A stretch of DNA of 64,000 nt from Ptiloglossa arizonensis. Lineage: Eukaryota; Arthropoda; Insecta; Hymenoptera; Colletidae. This document shows, piece by piece, positions 58,388 to 64,000 of the stretch. Position 1 is the stretch's first letter, and the number at the start of each line of letters is the position of its first letter. The position numbers were made by a program, and so were the translations under genes. The stretch spans positions 124,001-188,000 of the forward strand of contig NW_027478875.1 of assembly GCF_051014685.1 (NCBI RefSeq), written 5' to 3'. A model generated the notes under the pieces. It saw only the letters and a list, made by a program, of their open reading frames with translations. It searched no databases and was not told where the DNA came from.

Positions 58388-60157
58388 AGCGTTTGAAGCA
58401 GCAGAATAGCGAACAATTTTTTGCCTTCTCAACCATTTCTTGGTTTCAAGCTCCCATATCTCGCGAACGGATTGACCTAACCCAAAAATTCCTGTTGCGT
58501 CTGAAAGTAGAAACACGCCCGATTACAACGGTATGTGTATTTTTTGCCTAGGCCATTCTGGTTAAGCATTTGGAGCAGCAGAATAGCGAAAAATTGTTTG
58601 CCTTCTCAACCATTTCTTGGCTTCAAACTCCCATTTCTCGCGAACTGATTGACCTAACCCAAAAATTCCTGTTGGGTCTGAAAGTAGAAACTCGCCCGAT
58701 TACAACGGTATGTGTATTTCTTCCCTAGGCCATTCTGGTTAAGCGTTTGGAGCAGCAGAATTGCGAAAAATTTTTTGCCTTCTCAACCATTTCTTGGCTT
58801 CAAACTCCCATATCTCGCGAACGGATTGATCAAACCCAGAAGTTCCTGCTGCGTCTGAAAGTAGAAACTCACCCGATTACAACGATATGCGTATTTTTTC
58901 CCTAGGCCATTCTGGTTAAGCGTTTGGAGCAGCAGAATTGCGAAAAATGTTTTGCCTTCTCAACAATTTCATGGTTTCAAACTCCCATATCTCGCGAACG
59001 GATCGACCTAACCCAAAAATTCCTATTGCATCTGAAAGTAGAAACTCGCCCGATTACAGCGGTATGTGTATTTTTTCCCTAGGCAATTCTGGTTAAGCGT
59101 TAGGAGCAGCAGAATTGCGAAAAATTTTTTGCCTTCTCAACCATTTCTTGGCTTCAAACTCCCATATCTCGCGAACGGATTGACTTAACCCAAAAATTCC
59201 TGTTGCATCTGAAAGTAGAAACTCGTCCGATTACAACGGTATGTGTATTTTTTCCCTAGGCAATTCTGGTTAAGGGTTTGGAGCAGCAGAATAGCGAAAA
59301 ATTTTTTGTCTTCTCAACCATTTCTTGGCTTCAAACTCCCATATCTCGCGAACGGATTGACCTAACCCAGAAGTTCCTGCTGCGTCTGAAAGTAGAAACT
59401 CACCCGATTACAACGATATGCGTATTTTTTCCCTAGGCCATTCTGGTTAAGCGTTTGGAGCAGCAGAATTGCGAAAAATGTTTTGCCTTCTCAACAATTT
59501 CATGGTTTCAAACTCCCATATCTCGCGAACGGATCGACCTAACCCAAAAATTCCTATTGCATCTGAAAGTAGAAACTCGCCCGATTACAGCGGTATGTGT
59601 ATTTTTTCCCTAGGCAATTCTGGTTAAGCGTTAGGAGCAGCAGAATTGCGAAAAATTTGTTGCCTTCTTAACCATTTCTTAGCTTCAAACTCCCATATCA
59701 CGCGAACGGATTGACCTAACCCAAAAGTTCCTGTTGCGTCTGAAAGTAGAAACTCGCCCGATTACAACGGTATGTGTATTTTTTCCCTAGGCCATTCTAG
59801 TTAAGCGTTTGGAGCAGCAGTAGTGCGAACAATTTGTTGTCTTCTTTACCATTTCTTAGCTTCAAACTCCCATATCTCGCGAACGGATTGACCTAACCCA
59901 AAAATTCCTGTTGCATCTGAAAGAAGAAACTCGCCCGATTACAACGGTATGTGTATTTTTTCCCTAGGCCATTCTGGTTAAGCGTTTGAAGCAGCGGAAT
60001 AGCGAACAATTTTTTGCCTTCTCAACCATTTCTTGGCTTCAAACTCCCATATCTCGCGAACGGATTGACCTAACCCAAAAATTCCTGTTGCATCTGAAAG
60101 AAGAAACTCGCCCGATTAGAACGGTATGTGTATTTTTTCCCTAGGGCATTGTGGTCA
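58388..60157 (+). repeat. Nonamer HOR, unit 3, expanded to a 10-mer (1770 bp)
   Basis: Order: alpha, beta (GCGAACTGATTG), gamma, delta, epsilon, a zeta/gamma hybrid (59273), a second delta (59450), an epsilon/eta hybrid (59627), theta, iota. It looks like exchange between a full unit and a contracted unit, repeating gamma-delta-epsilon through hybrids. Confidence 0.92.
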
Positions 60158-61750
60158 AGCGTTTGAAGCAGCAGAATAGCGAACAATTTTTTGCCTTCTC
60201 AACCATTTCTTGGTTTCAAGCTCCCATATCTCGCGAACGGATTGACCTAACCCAAAAATTCCTGTTGCGTCTGAAAGTAGAAACACGCCCGATTACAACG
60301 GTATGTGTATTTTTTGCCTAGGCCATTCTGGTTAAGCATTTGGAGCAGCAGAATAGCGAAAAATTGTTTGCCTTCTCAACCATTTCTTGGCTTCAAACTC
60401 CCATTTCTCGCGAACGGATTGACCTAACCCAAAAATTCCTGTTGGGTCTGAAAGTAGAAACTCGCCCGATTACAACGGTATGTGTATTTCTTCCCTAGGC
60501 CATTCTGGTTAAGCGTTTGGAGCAGCAGAATTGCGAAAAATTTTTTGCCTTCTCAACCATTTCTTGGCTTCAAACTCCCATATCTCGCGAACGGATTGAT
60601 CAAACCCAGAAGTTCCTGCTGCGTCTGAAAGTAGAAACTCACCCGATTACAACGATATGCGTATTTTTTCCCTAGGCCATTCTGGTTAAGCGTTTGGAGC
60701 AGCAGAATTGCGAAAAATGTTTTGCCTTCTCAACAATTTCATGGTTTCAAACTCCCATATCTCGCGAACGGATCGACCTAACCCAAAAATTCCTATTGCA
60801 TCTGAAAGTAGAAACTCGCCCGATTACAGCGGTATGTGTATTTTTTCCCTAGGCAATTCTGGTTAAGCGTTAGGAGCAGCAGAATTGCGAAAAATTTTTT
60901 GCCTTCTCAACCATTTCTTGGCTTCAAACTCCCATATCTCGCGAACGGATTGACTTAACCCAAAAATTCCTGTTGCATCTGAAAGTAGAAACTCGTCCGA
61001 TTACAACGGTATGTGTATTTTTTCCCTAGGCAATTCTGGTTAAGGGTTTGGAGCAGCAGAATAGCGAAAAATTTTTTGTCTTCTCAACCATTTCTTGGAT
61101 CCAAACTCCCATATCTCGCGAACGGATTGACCTAACCCAAAAATTCCTGTTGCATCTGAAAGTAGAAACTCGCCCGATTACAACGGTGTGTGTATTTTTT
61201 CCATAGGCCATTCTGGTTAAGCGTTTGGAGCAGCAGAAGTGCGAAAAATTTGTTGCCTTCTTAACCATTTCTTAGCTTCAAACTCCCATATCACGCGAAC
61301 GGATTGACCTAACCCAAAAGTTCCTGTTGCGTCTGAAAGTAGAAACTCGCCCGATTACAACGGTATGTGTATTTTTTCCCTAGGCCATTCTAGTTAAGCG
61401 TTTGGAGCAGCAGTAGTGCGAACAATTTGTTGTCTTCTTTACCATTTCTTAGCTTCAAACTCCCATATCTCGCGAACGGATTGACCTAACCCAAAAATTC
61501 CTGTTGCATCTGAAAGAAGAAACTCGCCCGATTACAACGGTATGTGTATTTTTTCCCTAGGCCATTCTGGTTAAGCGTTTGAAGCAGCGGAATAGCGAAC
61601 AATTTTTTGCCTTCTCAACCATTTCTTGGCTTCAAACTCCCATATCTCGCGAACGGATTGACCTAACCCAAAAATTCCTGTTGCATCTGAAAGAAGAAAC
61701 TCGCCCGATTAGAACGGTATGTGTATTTTTTCCCTAGGGCATTGTGGTCA
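60158..61750 (+). repeat. Nonamer HOR, unit 4, full 9-mer (1593 bp)
   Basis: All nine types in order from 60158 with no hybrid. Differences from unit 1 noticed: GCGAACGG against GCGACCGG in beta, and GGATCCAAACTCC and GGTGTGTG in zeta. Confidence 0.93.
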
Positions 61751-63166
61751 AGCGTTTGAAGCAGCAGAATAGCGAACAATTTTTTGCCTTCTCAACCATT
61801 TCTTGGTTTCAAGCTCCCATATCTCGCGAACGGATTGACCTAACCCAAAAATTCCTGTTGCGTCTGAAAGTAGAAACACGCCCGATTACAACGGTATGTG
61901 TATTTTTTGCCTAGGCCATTCTGGTTAAGCATTTGGAGCAGCAGAATAGCGAAAAATTGTTTGCCTTCTCAACCATTTCTTGGCTTCAAACTCCCATATC
62001 TCGCGAACGGATTGATCAAACCCAGAAGTTCCTGCTGCGTCTGAAAGTAGAAACTCACCCGATTACAACGATATGCGTATTTTTTCCCTAGGCCATTCTG
62101 GTTAAGCGTTTGGAGCAGCAGAATTGCGAAAAATGTTTTGCCTTCTCAACAATTTCATGGTTTCAAACTCCCATATCTCGCGAACGGATCGACCTAACCC
62201 AAAAATTCCTATTGCATCTGAAAGTAGAAACTCGCCCGATTACAGCGGTATGTGTATTTTTTCCCTAGGCAATTCTGGTTAAGCGTTAGGAGCAGCAGAA
62301 TTGCGAAAAATTTTTTGCCTTCTCAACCATTTCTTGGCTTCAAACTCCCATATCTCGCGAACGGATTGACTTAACCCAAAAATTCCTGTTGCATCTGAAA
62401 GTAGAAACTCGTCCGATTACAACGGTATGTGTATTTTTTCCCTAGGCAATTCTGGTTAAGGGTTTGGAGCAGCAGAATAGCGAAAAATTTTTTGTCTTCT
62501 CAACCATTTCTTGGCTTCAAACTCCCATATCTCGCGAACGGATTGACCTAACCCAAAAATTCCTGTTGCATCTGAAAGTAGAAACTCGCCCGATTACAAC
62601 GGTATGTGTATTTTTTCCATAGGCCATTCTGGTTAAGCGTTTGGAGCAGCAGAAGTGCGAAAAATTTGTTGCCTTCTTAACCATTTCTTAGCTTCAAACT
62701 CCCATATCACGCGAACGGATTGACCTAACCCAAAAGTTCCTGTTGCGTCTGAAAGTAGAAACTCGCCCGATTACAACGGTATGTGTATTTTTTCCCTAGG
62801 CCATTCTAGTTAAGCGTTTGGAGCAGCAGTAGTGCGAACAATTTGTTGTCTTCTTTACCATTTCTTAGCTTCAAACTCCCATATCTCGCGAACGGATTGA
62901 CCTAACCCAAAAATTCCTGTTGCATCTGAAAGAAGAAACTCGCCCGATTACAACGGTATGTGTATTTTTTCCCTAGGCCATTCTGGTTAAGCGTTTGAAG
63001 CAGCGGAATAGCGAACAATTTTTTGCCTTCTCAACCATTTCTTGGCTTCAAACTCCCATATCTCGCGAACGGATTGACCTAACCCAAAAATTCCTGTTGC
63101 ATCTGAAAGAAGAAACTCGCCCGATTAGAACGGTATGTGTATTTTTTCCCTAGGGCATTGTGGTCA
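61751..63166 (+). repeat. Nonamer HOR, unit 5, contracted to an 8-mer (1416 bp)
   Basis: Beta and gamma are fused into one hybrid (61928: AGCATTTGG and ATTGTTTGCC at the start, GATCAAACCCAGAAG and GATATGCG at the end). The remaining types delta to iota follow in order. Confidence 0.92.
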
Positions 63167-63875
63167 AGCGTTTGAAGCAGCAGAATAGCGAACAATTTTT
63201 TGCCTTCTCAACCATTTCTTGGTTTCAAGCTCCCATATCTCGCGAACGGATTGACCTAACCCAAAAATTCCTGTTGCGTCTGAAAGTAGAAACACGCCCG
63301 ATTACAACGGTATGTGTATTTTTTGCCTAGGCCATTCTGGTTAAGCATTTGGAGCAGCAGAATAGCGAAAAATTGTTTGCCTTCTCAACCATTTCTTGGC
63401 TTCAAACTCCCATATCTCGCGAACGGATTGATCAAACCCAGAAGTTCCTGCTGCGTCTGAAAGTAGAAACTCACCCGATTACAACGATATGCGTATTTTT
63501 TCCCTAGGCCATTCTGGTTAAGCGTTTGGAGCAGCAGAATTGCGAAAAATGTTTTGCCTTCTCAACAATTTCATGGTTTCAAACTCCCATATCTCGCGAA
63601 CGGATCGACCTAACCCAAAAATTCCTATTGCATCTGAAAGTAGAAACTCGCCCGATTACAGCGGTATGTGTATTTTTTCCCTAGGCAATTCTGGTTAAGC
63701 GTTAGGAGCAGCAGAATTGCGAAAAATTTTTTGCCTTCTCAACCATTTCTTGGCTTCAAACTCCCATATCTCGCGAACGGATTGACTTAACCCAAAAATT
63801 CCTGTTGCATCTGAAAGTAGAAACTCGTCCGATTACAACGGTATGTGTATTTTTTCCCTTAGGCCATTCTGGTTA
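63167..63875 (+). repeat. Nonamer HOR, unit 6, partial (alpha, beta/gamma, delta, epsilon)
   Basis: Repeats the unit 5 order, including the beta/gamma hybrid at 63344, so the 8-mer form is itself being propagated. Epsilon (63698-63875) is 178 bp because it ends CCCTTAGGCC instead of CCCTAGGCA, and after it the series leaves the nonamer order. Confidence 0.88.
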
Positions 63876-64000
63876 AGCGTGTGGAGCAGCAGAATTGCGA
63901 AAAATTTTTTGCCTTCTCAACCATTTCTTGGCTTCAAACTCCCATATCTCGCGAACGGATTGACCTAACCCAAAAATTCCTGTTGCATCTGAATGTAGAA
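63876..64000 (+). repeat. Partial monomer at the right edge
   Basis: 125 bp of a generic monomer cut by the window end. It starts AGCGTGTGG instead of AGCGTTTGG and ends in CTGAATGTAGAA. It replaces the zeta monomer expected after epsilon, so the nonamer series may end here or be interrupted. Confidence 0.85.

Larger units (their letters stand above)
1..64000. repeat. 177-bp satellite DNA array, about 361 monomers, all head-to-tail
   Basis: The same unit recurs from the first base to the last with starts at 1, 178, 355, 532 and so on. Monomers are mostly 177 bp, with 176-bp and 178-bp variants; the net drift over the window is about 23 bp short of an exact 177 multiple. Every copy reads in the same direction, and I saw no inversion, mobile-element insertion or unrelated spacer. 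Monomers differ by a limited set of linked substitutions that define subtypes, and the subtypes recur in fixed order as higher-order repeats. Such arrays are typical of eukaryotic centromeric or pericentromeric heterochromatin. Chromosomal position and species cannot be read from the window. Confidence 0.97.

Noticed and set aside
1..64000. CRISPR array
   Set aside because: There are no short repeats alternating with unrelated spacers. The entire 177-bp unit is repeated, no cas-like gene is present, and the variants are shared between units.
1..64000. Tandem transposon, rDNA spacer or telomeric repeat
   Set aside because: No terminal repeats, target-site duplications, transposase or reverse-transcriptase motifs, rRNA segments or short G-rich telomere motifs were seen in the monomer.
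1..64000. Exact species or named satellite family
   Set aside because: The monomer does not match any satellite I can name with certainty. CpG content only hints at low germline methylation, so I give no taxonomic label beyond eukaryote.

Overview
The whole window is one uninterrupted, head-to-tail satellite DNA array. The basic monomer is 177 bp, and it starts (by my convention, at the AGCGTTTGGA box) on base 1, then 178, 355, 532 and so on. About 361 full monomers plus a 125-bp partial one fill the 64 kb, all in the same orientation. I found no gene, tRNA, rRNA, transposon, CRISPR array or non-satellite spacer. The window therefore suggests a eukaryotic chromosome, most likely centromeric or pericentromeric heterochromatin. 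The species cannot be named from this sequence. The consensus monomer is 41.8% GC (A48 G31 C43 T55) and keeps 8 CpGs where 7.5 are expected. That argues against a heavily CpG-methylated germline of the vertebrate type and is compatible with an invertebrate, but this is inference.

Above the monomer there is a rich higher-order repeat (HOR) structure, traceable through linked private variants. From left to right: a 10-mer/8-mer/4-mer series (1-3894); a loosely ordered zone (3895-10264); two near-identical 14-mers of 2476 bp (10265-15216); two 7-mers of 1240 bp (15217-17696); mixed and partial copies (17697-22122); two near-identical 19-mers of 3361 bp (22123-28844); a nested 6-mer, 3-mer and 12-mer series (27961-33873); a transition zone (33874-37155); a 10-12-12-mer series (37156-43168); a divergent patch copied twice (43169-45115 and about 51134-52730); a duplicated pentamer (45647-47415); a zone built around a recurrent 531-bp trimer (47416-51133); a disordered zone (52731-55024); and a clean nonamer HOR whose units have 9, 6, 10, 9 and 8 monomers (55025-63875). 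Several shortened or lengthened units contain hybrid monomers, the expected footprint of unequal crossing-over inside monomers.

The most interesting signal is at monomer positions 65-81. On the minus strand nearly every monomer matches 8 of the 9 essential bases of the mammalian CENP-B box (NTTCGNNNNANNCGGGN). Eleven monomers of one subtype, all left of base 34760, match all nine. The single difference between the two states is a CpG transition. Together with the ordered HORs, this makes the array a good centromere candidate. Open reading frames exist only because 177 is a multiple of three and one frame is interrupted once per monomer by TAG; I do not regard any as a gene.
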